Shown here piece by piece: positions 30,706-40,570 of a stretch of 64,000 nt of DNA. Origin of the DNA: Oleoguttula mirabilis (lineage: Eukaryota > Ascomycota > Dothideomycetes > Mycosphaerellales > Teratosphaeriaceae). Position 1 is the first letter of the stretch. Every line of letters starts with the position of its first letter. The DNA is taken from positions 52,198-116,197 of the forward strand of contig JAVFHQ010000071.1 in the NCBI GenBank assembly GCA_035135055.1. Direction: 5' to 3'. The notes under the pieces were generated by a model. The model saw only the letters and a list, made by a program, of their open reading frames with translations. It did not search any database and was not told the origin of the DNA. Both the position numbers and the translations under genes were made by a program.

Positions 30706-31285
30706 GTGGACCGTTGTGGTTCGACCAGGGGCAGGCGCGGACTCGCGGAGCTGCGGAGGGCGCGTGCGCAGCTCCTTGTGAGGACTTGAAACCATGAAAA
30801 CGATGAGATGCGGTACTAGGTAGCAGTCACGATTCGGGCGATTAGGGTGGGTGGTGACAGACTGTGCCTGATAATCCTGATTGCGTACGCAACTGTGCTA
30901 CGCGAGCTACCACCACGCCACTACCACGACCGAACTTACGAGCCCGCAACTTGCAACTTGCCGCGCTGAAGCTACACTCATCAATCTCTCTTCCGACCGT
31001 TTGTCTGTCGTGCTCTTTGCTACCACGCAACCACCTTGCTCGTCGTATATTCCCAACTGCTGCGCAACTGCAGCTCGCCAGGAGTAAGGTCGCCATTGGC
31101 CTCGTGTCGCACGGTTAAGGAGTACTTGCTGCACCGATTGCCCACAACGGCACTCGGCCTGGACCGACCTTCTGCAATTCACCAGCATCTGGTCTGGTCG
31201 TTGCTATTTGCTTCTGCTTCGTCGTGAAGCCTGCCACACGACTCGAAAACATAACCGCCCACCAGCTCCACACCCAGCCCTCGCA
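30706..31285. other. Upstream region of the 31.3-kb gene
   Basis: No gene, repeat or RNA is supported here. It presumably contains the promoter and 5' leader of the next gene. Confidence 0.4.
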
Positions 31286-31918
31286 ATGGCCGTCCCAAGC
31301 CGAAGCACGCACTTCGGAGCCTCCATCGTCCCAACGCAACAGCGCCCAGAGGAAGAGGGCATCCTCCGACCACCGCCCATGCTCGACTCACCAACCCTCA
31401 CCCCCGTCGTGTCACGCGAGGAGATGGCTAGCGAGTACACGGACAAGCCGATCCCACCACACTCCCCCTTCTACCAACACCCGCCAGCCTCCTTCGAGCG
31501 CGTGCACAGCCTCCAGACGAGCAAGACCAACATCGCCACAACGACCTACGAAAAGGACCTCGAGGGCGGCCATGCCACGCCACTGACTGCTGCCGACGAT
31601 AACAACCCCTTCACGAGCAAGATCAGCGTGGACCACAACAAGGAGTGCCAGATGTGGCCATCCAAGAACACGCTCCTGCAGCAGCGGACACGCGAGAAGC
31701 AGAAGCGCAACGCGACCAAGGGCTGTGCCGGGTGCGTGCCCGCCCGGGAGTGGTGGGCCAAGTTCGACAAGCGGCAGCAGCTGTACTTCCAGATCGCCAT
31801 TGCGCTGGTGCTCGTCGGCGTAGCGGTGGCGATCGGTGTCGGCATCAGCAAAGCTGTGCACGGCACGTACTACGGCAAGAACGGCTCGCAGCAGACTGTT
31901 GGCGGCAGCACCCGCTGA
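31286..31918 (+). CDS. Single-pass membrane protein of unknown function, 210 aa
   Basis: I start at ATG 31286 (MAVPSRSTHFGASIVP); the open frame extends further upstream without a better start. About 165 polar, Pro/Ser/Thr-rich residues lead to a basic stretch (RTREKQKRNATKGCAGCVPA) and then one hydrophobic helix, YFQIAIALVLVGVAVAIGVG. A short tail follows (SKAVHGTYYGKNGSQQ). There is no signal peptide, so the long N-terminus is probably cytosolic and the short tail outside (type II or tail-anchor-like). Cys pairs near the membrane (GCAGC) could be palmitoylated. I do not recognise the family. Codon use and the single clean frame support a real gene. Confidence 0.72.
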   Translation: MAVPSRSTHFGASIVPTQQRPEEEGILRPPPMLDSPTLTPVVSREEMASEYTDKPIPPHSPFYQHPPASFERVHSLQTSKTNIATTTYEKDLEGGHATPLTAADDNNPFTSKISVDHNKECQMWPSKNTLLQQRTREKQKRNATKGCAGCVPAREWWAKFDKRQQLYFQIAIALVLVGVAVAIGVGISKAVHGTYYGKNGSQQTVGGSTR

Positions 31919-32814
31919 AGGCGACTCGCATCCGCCCCATTTCGACCTGTCACTGTGGATTACACTCGCAATGCAAATGCATTTTGGTCATTCGATACCC
32001 ACATAGTAGCACGCTGTTTCTGTACAGAGGTTGGCGAGGTGTTTTAGGCGTTCTGACTTTCATTGAGGAGGATGGCGAGGCAAGGACATATGGGTGGGGC
32101 GGGAGAGCGGACAGTACAGGCTACATCTAGCTCTCACGGCCTAATGGACAACATCTTGCGGCTGTGTAGGCACAAGGCACAAAGCACATAACCACTTCGT
32201 TTCTTGTGGATCTGACGACGCGAGACTCAGCGCACCGTGATCCGTCGCAAGCCATCTATGTGCCGCTTTGCTCTTCCCACCATGATTCAAGCGTTCAAAG
32301 ACATGTTCGAGCGCCACTATTGACGCTGCACACTTACACATCAGTAGTGACCGAAGATGCTGCTGTGCGGCGAATCTGTATGCGCTCGACGCCATTGGCC
32401 CCATCGTGCCACCAACAGTAGCTTGGCGATAGCACAGAAGGATTGCGGCACGGGAGGCTATATTGGTGTCCCAAAATAAGGACCTTCGTGTCTCACTACA
32501 CTTTAAGAAGTCTCGAGTAGCTCGGCTTGCTTGTAAACGCCCGGACTGGTTGTCTTGGTTGGAAAAGTGGATGATATATAGGACCAAGCTCTGCCCTTCA
32601 CTGTGACGAGAAGAACGGCAACAGCGAGATCCCAAACAGTGATAAGAGCCGGTGCGTACCGAAAGGACTACTTCCACCTCTGTGCATTGCTAACCAATAA
32701 CTTCACCTATAGATCGAACGACCCCGAGCGTATTCCACCTGCCGTTCTCCCAACAAGCGCTTTGTACGAATCAGACCCGCCTAGAACCGCCACTGTCAAC
32801 TCTAGCACGTGACG
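31919..32814. other. Intergenic region between two small membrane-protein genes
   Basis: Nothing beyond short chance frames is seen in about 0.9 kb. Confidence 0.4.
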
Positions 32815-33165
32815 ATGCCCGCCATCATGACCTGGCTGTCTTCACCTTTCCCCTGTCCTAGAGCCCGCCCCACGCCGCCATCCGTTCATGCCAACCACGC
32901 GTCCGGCCCGAACATCCCTTATGAAGAGCCGACGCTCTCGGCGCTCCTCTTCGTCGCGATCGCGGTAGCCATCATATTCCTCTCCACCGGCCTCGCAATA
33001 CTCATCGTGCGCGTCATGCGACGGAAGGAGGCGCGCGATGCCGCCTTCGAGAGCGAGGTGCCGCCACCGTACGAGGATGGACAGCCGCCTGCCTACAGCG
33101 ACAATGATGGTGAAGCCATTGCGGAACTCGAGGGCCATGCTCCAGGAACGGAATGCAAGTGCTGA
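32815..33165 (+). CDS. Small single-pass membrane protein with PY motifs, 116 aa
   Basis: From ATG 32815 the protein has a Pro-rich N-terminus and one strong hydrophobic helix (SALLFVAIAVAIIFLSTGLAI). A basic stop-transfer sequence (RVMRRKEAR) follows, then a short acidic tail with PPPYEDG and PPAYSDN. PPxY motifs bind WW domains of Rsp5/Nedd4 ubiquitin ligases, so the protein could be a ligase adaptor or be sorted by one; this is inference. No signal peptide is evident. The last residues are GTECKC. The gene is short, but the helix, the positive-inside charges and the PY motifs together make it credible. Confidence 0.65.
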   Translation: MPAIMTWLSSPFPCPRARPTPPSVHANHASGPNIPYEEPTLSALLFVAIAVAIIFLSTGLAILIVRVMRRKEARDAAFESEVPPPYEDGQPPAYSDNDGEAIAELEGHAPGTECKC

Positions 33166-33569
33166 AGGCGTTTCACGAATGACACAGAGGGCTTGCGAAT
33201 GTCTTTCACGCATACGACGTGGCGACAGCAAGGTTTCCACCCCTCGTACCGATCGCACTCGGTCTTGTAACTGCTGGATTGCTAGGAGACTGGCAATAAA
33301 ATGGGCATCACGTCAGGAGGCGACGCATTCTATCAGGACACCGTAGCTTACATGGACCGCCGCCCAAGAGCCCCAAGAGCCCCAAGCTCTCTGTGTTTCT
33401 TACAGTCTCTACTGCACATCGGCGCGCGCATGACGCTACCCAACCCACGCACCTATGCTACCCACAATCCAAAAGACGTTTCTACACTCCGCGTCATAGG
33501 ACATCCTACAGCAAGTCTTCCACTTCACGCACCTCATCACTCGTCTCAATCAGCCGGCTCTCGTCATAC
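33166..33569. other. Convergent 3' region
   Basis: It separates the PY-motif gene from the ArfGAP gene. A short duplication (agagccccaagagccccaag, about 33367-33386) is the only structure seen. Confidence 0.4.
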
Positions 33570-35771
33570 TCATCTCACATACCGCGCGCTCAGCCCAGAA
33601 AAGGCATCGGGACTATGTCTGCCATCTCCCGCCATGCCGACAAACGCCGCGCTCTCGTTGCTCACGTGCCTTATGCCTTGCGTCGTCATAGGTGCTTGCT
33701 GCGCCATGAAAGGGTTCACGCTCTGTTGCATGGGCATGGTGACACTTCTCGGCTGAACTTGCTGCGGCTGTGCCTGTTGATATTGCTGCTGTTGCTGCGA
33801 CTGCTGATATTGCTGGTGTTGTTGCTGCTGCAGAACTTGTCCGTCTTCAGGCAGAGTCTGCATAGGTCTCGAGGCGGCGAACTGGGGTTGCATGCTGTAC
33901 AGCGACAAAATGGACGACTTGTCGAACCGGCCTGGTTGTGTGGAAGGCAAAGCGTCCTTGGGCGTATAACTCCATGCCTGTTCTTGCGGCGGCTGCTGAT
34001 ATTGCTGAGGTGCTTGCTGGTACTGCTGTTGGTGAGGCGCGCCAGTCTGCTGAGGCATCATGGGCTGTTGCTGTTGTTGTTGCTGCCACGGATTTGGCGC
34101 GGGAGAAGAGACGGCGTAGTTCTGCTGCATCTGGTCTTGCACTGGCCATTGTTGTTGTTGCGCTTGGGTCTGCTGAGGCTGCTGCTGCATCTGCTGGGGC
34201 TGTTGCTGTTGAGCAAAGTACTCGGCCTGCCCACCATACATCGGCGCCGGAGACTGCGTCGTAGGTTGTTGGAAGGCATTCTGCTGTTGCTGCTGCCAGG
34301 GCACGCCGTACGGGTTGGTGTTCTGCTGCTGAGGCGCCACCTGCTGCTGCAGAGGCGCAGGCTGAGCCCACGGGTTACTAGGCGTGAAGGTCTGCGACGC
34401 AGCCCGTCGTAGGAATGGGTTGCTCGTTTGATCGCTTTGTGGTGCTTGGGCCGGCTGTTGGTACTGTTGCGGTGCGTAGGACGGCTGAGCGATCGGCTGT
34501 TGCTGCTGCTGAGGCATCTGCGGCACGTTCTGCGCATCCCACGGGTTCGCCGCCTGCTCGTATGGGTTGTTTTGGTACACGGCCTGCTGGCCATATGCCT
34601 GTTGCTGCGCATACTGCTGCTGTGCTGGGCCCGTTTGCGAGACTTGCAGGTTCTGAAAGCTGTTCTCCAGAGGCTGCGCCTGCTGCTGAGGTTGGCTCAA
34701 GAACGGATTCCACGAACTCTGCGCAGGCGCGGCAGACTGTGACCGCGGTACGGCGCTGGCTTGCGGCAGTGGCTGCGTGGCCGCTCTTTGCGGCGATGCA
34801 TCCCTAATCTCCCACGGGTTGCTGTTGGCCTTAGCCTCGGCCTGCCGCGTCTTGTCGATCGTGATCCCAGTAAAACCCTGACTCGCCATGGACAGAGGCG
34901 TGAGTGCCCTCGGCCCTGGTGTTTCCGACCGTGACGCCGTGTTGCTGCCGCCATCTCCCAGCCTCACGAGCGTCTCTATCGCTTGATCGAGGTTGCCGTT
35001 CATGCTCTTAAGCACATCCGAGTTCCGTCTGTTGTCGCTAAAGCCCATGTCCCGCAGCGTCGCCAGCTTCGCGTCGAAGTTGTTGCTGACACTCGTGATC
35101 TTCATCCCGAACATGCGGCTGGGCTTGCTTTCTTTGACTTCTCGAGGACTGGTCGCCTCCGGCCCAGACCGGTCGCTGCCACTGAAGGCCGGCGACAGCG
35201 GAGGCGTGAAGTTCCGGTCCTGCTTCGAGTGGCGCGGCAGGATTGCACTCGCGGACCGCAGACTGAAGCCGAACCTCTTGCCCGGCTTAGGTGGCAAAGG
35301 AGGCGGCTCCTCGCCCCAGCTGCCCGTGCCCGTGCTGCCCGTGTTCTGCCTCACAGGCGCAGACGCTGGCGCCGCCCCACCGCCCGGCATGAACGCGCGC
35401 TGCTCGTACTTCTGCCGTATGTACTTCTCCAGCGCCATCTCCACCTCGTCGGCGTCCACGGGGATGTCTGGCCGCACGTTGCGCGGGTTGTAGCGCTTGT
35501 TACTCTCGGCATTGCCCGCCTTCTTCATGCTATCCACCTGCTCCGTCGTCCAGCTGTCCATGCTGAGGCTCTTGATCTTGGAGACATGCGTGCCGAGCTT
35601 GCGGTGCAGGCCGGCGCAGCGCATGCACAGGAAGACACCCAGGTTCCATGACGCCCAGCCGGGGTTCTTCGCGCTGCAGTCGGCGCACCGGTCGTTGCCG
35701 GGGATGGTGCGGAGTTCTCCTAATGCGCGCTCGTTGCGCGCCTGCATGCGCTTCGAAACAACGGACGCCAT
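33570..35771 (-). CDS. GTS1: ArfGAP with UBA domain and Gln-rich tail, Gts1-like
   Basis: ArfGAPs stimulate GTP hydrolysis by Arf in vesicle traffic. The 733-aa single-exon product starts MASVVSKRMQARNERALGEL. The zinc finger is CADC...CMRC (CxxC-x16-CxxC), followed by the GLHRKLG arginine-finger region (residues about 28-60). A poly-proline patch (EEPPPLPPKP) lies near 170. A UBA domain (KLATLRDMGFSDNRRNSDVL...LDQAIETLVRLG) is near 270-315. The C-terminal half is very rich in Gln, with NPF/NPW repeats (NPFLSQP, NPWDAQ, NPFLRRA, NPFMAQQ) that suggest EH-domain binding. This order (ArfGAP, UBA, poly-Q) is that of yeast Gts1. The open frame continues 95 codons upstream but is out of character. 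The Q-tract makes repeat-length variation likely. Confidence 0.9.
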   Translation of the reverse strand: MASVVSKRMQARNERALGELRTIPGNDRCADCSAKNPGWASWNLGVFLCMRCAGLHRKLGTHVSKIKSLSMDSWTTEQVDSMKKAGNAESNKRYNPRNVRPDIPVDADEVEMALEKYIRQKYEQRAFMPGGGAAPASAPVRQNTGSTGTGSWGEEPPPLPPKPGKRFGFSLRSASAILPRHSKQDRNFTPPLSPAFSGSDRSGPEATSPREVKESKPSRMFGMKITSVSNNFDAKLATLRDMGFSDNRRNSDVLKSMNGNLDQAIETLVRLGDGGSNTASRSETPGPRALTPLSMASQGFTGITIDKTRQAEAKANSNPWEIRDASPQRAATQPLPQASAVPRSQSAAPAQSSWNPFLSQPQQQAQPLENSFQNLQVSQTGPAQQQYAQQQAYGQQAVYQNNPYEQAANPWDAQNVPQMPQQQQQPIAQPSYAPQQYQQPAQAPQSDQTSNPFLRRAASQTFTPSNPWAQPAPLQQQVAPQQQNTNPYGVPWQQQQQNAFQQPTTQSPAPMYGGQAEYFAQQQQPQQMQQQPQQTQAQQQQWPVQDQMQQNYAVSSPAPNPWQQQQQQQPMMPQQTGAPHQQQYQQAPQQYQQPPQEQAWSYTPKDALPSTQPGRFDKSSILSLYSMQPQFAASRPMQTLPEDGQVLQQQQHQQYQQSQQQQQYQQAQPQQVQPRSVTMPMQQSVNPFMAQQAPMTTQGIRHVSNESAAFVGMAGDGRHSPDAFSGLSARYVR

Positions 35772-36517
35772 CTTCGGAGGGGGGAGGAATGTTTCGCGGC
35801 GGCGGGAGGAGGGTGTTTCGAAGAAGCCGAAGGGCAGGAAACGGAACGCGATCCCGGGCACCGTCAGGATGGTCGTACAAGGCAAGGTAAGATAGGAATA
35901 CAACGCTACAGATCCAAGACGCACACACTCAACACAGACGCGGCCATGTGCGTGACAACAATGCAGCGGGCGGAAAAGGGCGAGGCGCCGTGCGGTCATG
36001 CCGGAACTTAGCAAGGAGTCTCCATCGCACTGATCGCAGGCCGCGCGCGGCTGCAAACAAGCGTAATTGGCGTCGATCCAGGAGGGTTCCCTCGGTATCC
36101 ATGGACCCTGCTGACTTCACGAACATGATGAGTTATAGCATTTCTTATCATTACCGGAGTCTGTGAACACGCGCGAAGAGCCGCACATGGTGAGCCTGAG
36201 AATAATTGGCGATATACAAGAAGAGGCTGAGGTCTCCTCAAATGAGACTTGATGGTGATTAATCGTTCATACTGCTGTCTATAAGTTCCAGTTTCCGCCG
36301 CATCAACGAAACCGTCCCTATCATAATGCTGACATGACCACCACAGCCGGCCATCCGAAGACCGTGCTAACCGAGCACTGCTTGGAAACAGTAGTCACCC
36401 ATGCTAACCACAACGCCAATGCAGTTCTTGCTCGCCGTCCTGGACAAAGCGATCGACTCTGTCGAAGTGGTTACAGTAGACCTAAGCTCGCTTTGCCGGA
36501 GACGCACTGGCGACTAC
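35772..36517. other. Intergenic, ArfGAP upstream region
   Basis: No gene is supported. It presumably contains the ArfGAP promoter and the 3' region of the next minus-strand gene. Confidence 0.4.
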
Positions 36518-37384
36518 CTAGGTGGTAGCAGTAGCAGTAGCTGACGTGGCAGTGGTCGTGGGATCTGGAGACAGCGTTGAGCCTGCCGCGTTGACTGTAA
36601 GGAGCAGAGTGCTTTTGACGGCGCTCGGCGTCGGCTGGACCTCCGACAGGATCACGGTAGACGCTGGTGTGACGGTCACGACCGCGACACTGCGCGAACT
36701 GCTTGGTGTGGCGGTGGCGGTGGCGAGGCCGGTCAGCATGCCCAGAATGTCTGAAGCTGCGGCTGCGGCTTGTGAGGTGGCGGCGACCGAAGACATGCTT
36801 GATGATGAGGTGGATGTCGACAAGATGCTGCTGCTCGTCGTCGAGGTAGAAGGGGGCAGCAGATCCGGCAACGACCCTGTACCGAACACCGTGACTGTCT
36901 GCGGTGCCTGGGCCTGCGGCATGATGAAGTTCGGTGCGATGTTGACCGTCGGCTGCCTGTCGATGCCCTCGCACGCGCAAACTGCAGCTCCCGGCACGAG
37001 GCGCACAGGCAGGTTGTTGTATAGCCCGATGACCGTGTACGCGAATAGCACCGTGCTCTCGAATAGCAGGATGACGGCGATGATGGTGAAGACCGGCGTG
37101 GGAAGGAAGACGCCAGACTTGCGCTTGGGTTCCGGGTAGCTCTCGAATTGCCGTGGTGGCTGTGGTGGGGCGGCGCTGAACAGAGTGGAGAAGCGCGGTG
37201 GCTGGTCCTTCTTGTCTGACCAGTCGCCGTCTTGTGCCTGCGCTTCCTTGTCCGGGCTTGGCGGTTGGATTTGCTTCTTCATCTCCATGTCCGCATCCAC
37301 GACTTCTGGTGGTGGTGCCCTGCCCGCTTCTGCTTCTTGCATGTTCTCGTTCACGCGTCTCTCAAAGACGTTTTTGAATGGCAT
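36518..37384 (-). CDS. Single-pass membrane protein with Ser/Thr-rich outer region, 288 aa
   Basis: The N-terminal 95 residues are polar (MPFKNVFERRVNENMQ, then Pro-rich segments). One helix follows at about 97-118 (VFTIIAVILLFESTVLFAYT). The remaining part contains two Cys (VCACEG) and then a Ser/Thr/Ala-rich stalk with runs such as STSTSSSSMSS, likely O-glycosylated. This looks like a type II membrane protein or a wall-stress-sensor-like molecule in the opposite orientation. No GPI signal is obvious and I cannot name a family. The single exon, good start and biased composition support a gene. Confidence 0.72.
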   Translation of the reverse strand: MPFKNVFERRVNENMQEAEAGRAPPPEVVDADMEMKKQIQPPSPDKEAQAQDGDWSDKKDQPPRFSTLFSAAPPQPPRQFESYPEPKRKSGVFLPTPVFTIIAVILLFESTVLFAYTVIGLYNNLPVRLVPGAAVCACEGIDRQPTVNIAPNFIMPQAQAPQTVTVFGTGSLPDLLPPSTSTTSSSILSTSTSSSSMSSVAATSQAAAAASDILGMLTGLATATATPSSSRSVAVVTVTPASTVILSEVQPTPSAVKSTLLLTVNAAGSTLSPDPTTTATSATATATT

Positions 37385-38902
37385 GATGGATCTTGTCGCG
37401 GTGCTTTCGGTGTTGATAGTGCTTCCAGGCTGTCGTGGGTGATATTTCAGCGTGAACGTAGTGGTTCTCTGGATGGAGGCCCGGTATATGTAGCCTTGTT
37501 CCGTGGCTGTGCGTCGCTTCCGTAGGTGCTCGTGAACAGTAGCGTATTAAAGTACTTTTTCGCGTCCTGCGCGTTGGGCTATGTGTTTTGGCGAGCAAAC
37601 TGCAATGAAAGGAAATTATGCGGCCGGCGCAGAAGAAGGTGTTGGTATTTACAAAGGAAGTAGTGAAAGCAGCAAACGTGAAACGTTCGGAAGGGAAGCG
37701 AACAAAGAGGGTACAAAGGAATTGTTCAAGGGCAGCGATTGTGTGAAAGCTTACGTGTGAGGTCCGCTAGTCAATGAAGGTATGGCGACCGCTTCACGGC
37801 CACGGTGAGGCTTGAGGCGCTTCACTACTGGCACGAATGGGCTCTAGGGCCCAGGGCCTTAGGTGAGCGACAAGCGCCAATGGAGCAGAGTCGTCCTCTT
37901 ACCTGTGCCACGAGTATGGTGTGGTATGAAGCGTCTTGCGTCAACAGTGGTGTAATCTTGATGGAACGCTTGGCTGGCGCTGGGTTGCCGGAGTGAGGTT
38001 GGAGTAGAAGTCGACGCATCGGTTTCGAAAATGGGTAGTGTTCCAGCAGGCCTCACGCTGATTGGCTTAACCGCCGGACGAGGGGCGCCAAGAGTTCGGA
38101 TATAGCCTTCGTTTCAGCGACCACGCCAGCGCTCTGTTATCCTCGCGACGTTGTCAGACGTAAACTTCGTAAATACACAAGCTACACCGGCGATACCGAC
38201 CCCAAAAGAGGTCACAAAGCTGTCTTGGGCCACTCCCTCTGCGCTCAATAGGAGCGACTCCAGCTCACCAGTACAACAGCTCCAGAGTGGGTCTGGCTCT
38301 CCACCGGCGTGCGCGGCATAGATCGTTATTATTGCGTAAATTCCTACTGCCGCTTGCAACCTGAAATCGACGAGGTAGTGGTGATTCTGTCGATTTGTGC
38401 TTTCGCGAACTTGGCATGCCGAGGGCCCTGGAGGACAAAGGTATTGGGAGGGACAAGTTCAGGTTGTTAGCCCCGAGCTTGAAGGATCCGTGTTTGGCTG
38501 CTAACGCCACGCCCATTATTGACCGAGAATAACAGGTGATGGAGACTTTGGAGATGACTGCTGGATATAGCAATATGTTGCTGAGTGACGTTTATACTGC
38601 TGAGTGACGTGAGCACTCTGCTCTGGTGGAACCTTCTGTAATGTGAACGGGCACTGATGGCCGTTGGGTGGAATGGCAATGCTTCAGTGATGTGTATAGA
38701 TACGCGGAGTGTGATCGTGATCTGCTGTAGCGATGCCACAACTCGTGTCTGCCTCGGTGGCCATGTACCATCGCTGTGGCTCAAACACCCCTACTGGTAG
38801 TAACGTGAAGAACGGCAAGTGAGCGTAGTGGATGGGCCTCACTCCGTAGCCGGTGATTGCACAGAGAGCGTAAGGAGTGACGCATTAGTACGTTAACAGC
38901 AC
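37385..38902. other. 1.5-kb interval without a supported gene
   Basis: Only chance-length frames occur. Two copies of CTGAGTGACGT lie about 20 bases apart near 38580-38610; TGACGT is a CRE/ATF-like core. Confidence 0.35.
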
Positions 38903-40188
38903 TCAGTCTTCGTCATATCTCGGGCCTATCTCGCCTAAGAGTATATCTGACGGGTACTTCGCCCGGACATGTTCCGTCTCGACTCTGAAGAAGACCCACA
39001 AGAATCGTCGGAAGACTTCTAAAAGTTCCAACAAGAAGATTCCGCCCTCGATGTCGTAGAAGTGCTCCAGGTGGGGTGACAGTTTTAACGCCCATGCAAA
39101 GCGCAAGACGAGGTCGACGCCAACCATGGCGTAGTAGAGGTTGGTCTCGAAGTATCGGTGGCGTCGAAGGCCAAAGGGGTCTTGTCATTGGGTTAGCACA
39201 TGCTGTCCAATAGTGACTGTGAGACCTTCCCAACTCACAATCGCTTGAAGATCGCTGAGATGGCGAGAAGAGTGTGAGATCCCAGTCCCGAGCCACATCC
39301 CAGTAGAAGGAGTAAAAGGCATTGGCGAGCGCGGCCAGAAACCAGAGATAGGACAGCGCTCTATGGCCGATGAAGGGAGGATGCTCCAAGCGCATGAGTG
39401 TCGAGAGGGCTATGGCGGGGAATGCCGTAGCGTACTTGAGGGCGTTGTACGGCTGTGAGTCGATGAGGCACTGGCGGAAGCGTATGGCAAACGGATAGGC
39501 GAGCAGAAGGGGCACCGCTATGATAGAGTTGCGGTCCTGTGAGCAGGTCAGTGTGTATCCCAGGAATGCAATTGGCTGCCGAGCGCATGCTTGGTTCTTT
39601 CCAAGGGTAGCTTGGTGGCCGAGATCTTGGGTTGAGACTGACCACGCGTCCAGAGGCCGGTCTTGCCCACATCATCCAACAGGCGATGTACAGCTCTGAC
39701 AGCGGTTTCGCGTACGACGTGAGGGCGTCAGCCAGCAGTACATCACCGAATTTGCCATCTTCCGTTCTCGCCAATCCTCCGATGCTGATTCTCCGCAGTG
39801 AGGAGAGAAACGTTGATCGTCCGGCAATGGGCCATAGGTTCCTAGGGTACAGCCACCGTTGCGGGACAATGAAGAGCGCGAGCAAGAGGAGGACGAGGGT
39901 CGCGTTTGGTATCAGAGCACCGGATGTCGTCGACTTGAAGAGCAGCAGTGAAGCCGCTGCAGGAGCGGAGAGCGCGGCCGCAAAGCGGTATACCGAGAGG
40001 TATGGCGGGCTCGAGCGCGGTTGGTAGTGAATGAGCGCTGGGGCATCGATATGGTGCTGTTGCAGTACGTGCAGGTTCAGTCCCCATAGCCAGATTCCGA
40101 GCACAATGACCGCCACCAGCCTGTAGGGTAGCGGGAGCAGCACATTGAAAGGGTCAGCTAGCTCTTCACCGGCATCGAGCTCTGACAT
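38903..40188 (-). CDS. ERD1: EXS-domain membrane protein, Erd1-like
   Basis: EXS proteins include Erd1, a Golgi protein tied to phosphate recycling and retention of lumenal ER proteins and glycosyltransferases. Three exons (40188-39643, 39536-39239, 39180-38903) give 373 aa, close to yeast Erd1. Introns are 106 nt (GTCAGT...CTCACAG) and 58 nt (GTGAGT...GACAAG). Several membrane helices are visible, starting with LPYRLVAVIVLGIWLWGLNL and LIPNATLVLLLLALFIVP. EXS hallmarks are DALTSYAKPLSELYI, DRNSIIAVPLLLAYPFAIRF, the central FRQCL and Y..L/Y..A/F segments, FYWDVARDWDLTLF, and the end FRRFLWVFFRVETEH. There is no SPX domain, as expected for Erd1 rather than Xpr1/Syg1. Confidence 0.87.
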
Positions 40189-40570
40189 TTTGCCTCCGCA
40201 TCACGTTGATAGAATTGTGGTTAGTCGTGCGCCACGTCTTGTGTATTGGAGCCTCGGAGCAGTGGGAGGTGCCACTGCGCTTGATCGGAACCACGGCCCG
40301 AACCGATGCCTGCATGCTTTAGCGCGCTCGACGGCATCTTGGCGCGGTCAAGGCAGCTGGTGATTGCGCTGCGTGTCTGTTTGGTGGCGTTTCATTCACT
40401 TGGACTCGTCTGCCTTTGCCGCCTTCTCGTCCACTACTCGACGTATTACCTTCGGAACGTCTGTCACGACGTACACCACCTCGGACTCAAGCGATACCAT
40501 GAACCTTGACTAAGGTTACCTTACTCTCTGGAATTCGACCTCGCAACGATCCGTGGCCTCACTCGCAAAC
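40189..40570. promoter_or_regulatory. Shared promoter region of ERD1-like gene and ECM29
   Basis: The 382 bp between two divergent start codons must hold both promoters. A CT-rich tract lies near 40410-40440. I see no single decisive site. Confidence 0.5.

Noticed and set aside
33393..34412. 339-codon Leu/Arg-rich plus-strand frame
   Set aside because: Mirror of the CAG-rich Gln tract of the ArfGAP; the Leu runs arise from CTG repeats.
34983..35651. 222-codon plus-strand frame
   Set aside because: Antisense of the ArfGAP zinc-finger and UBA region.
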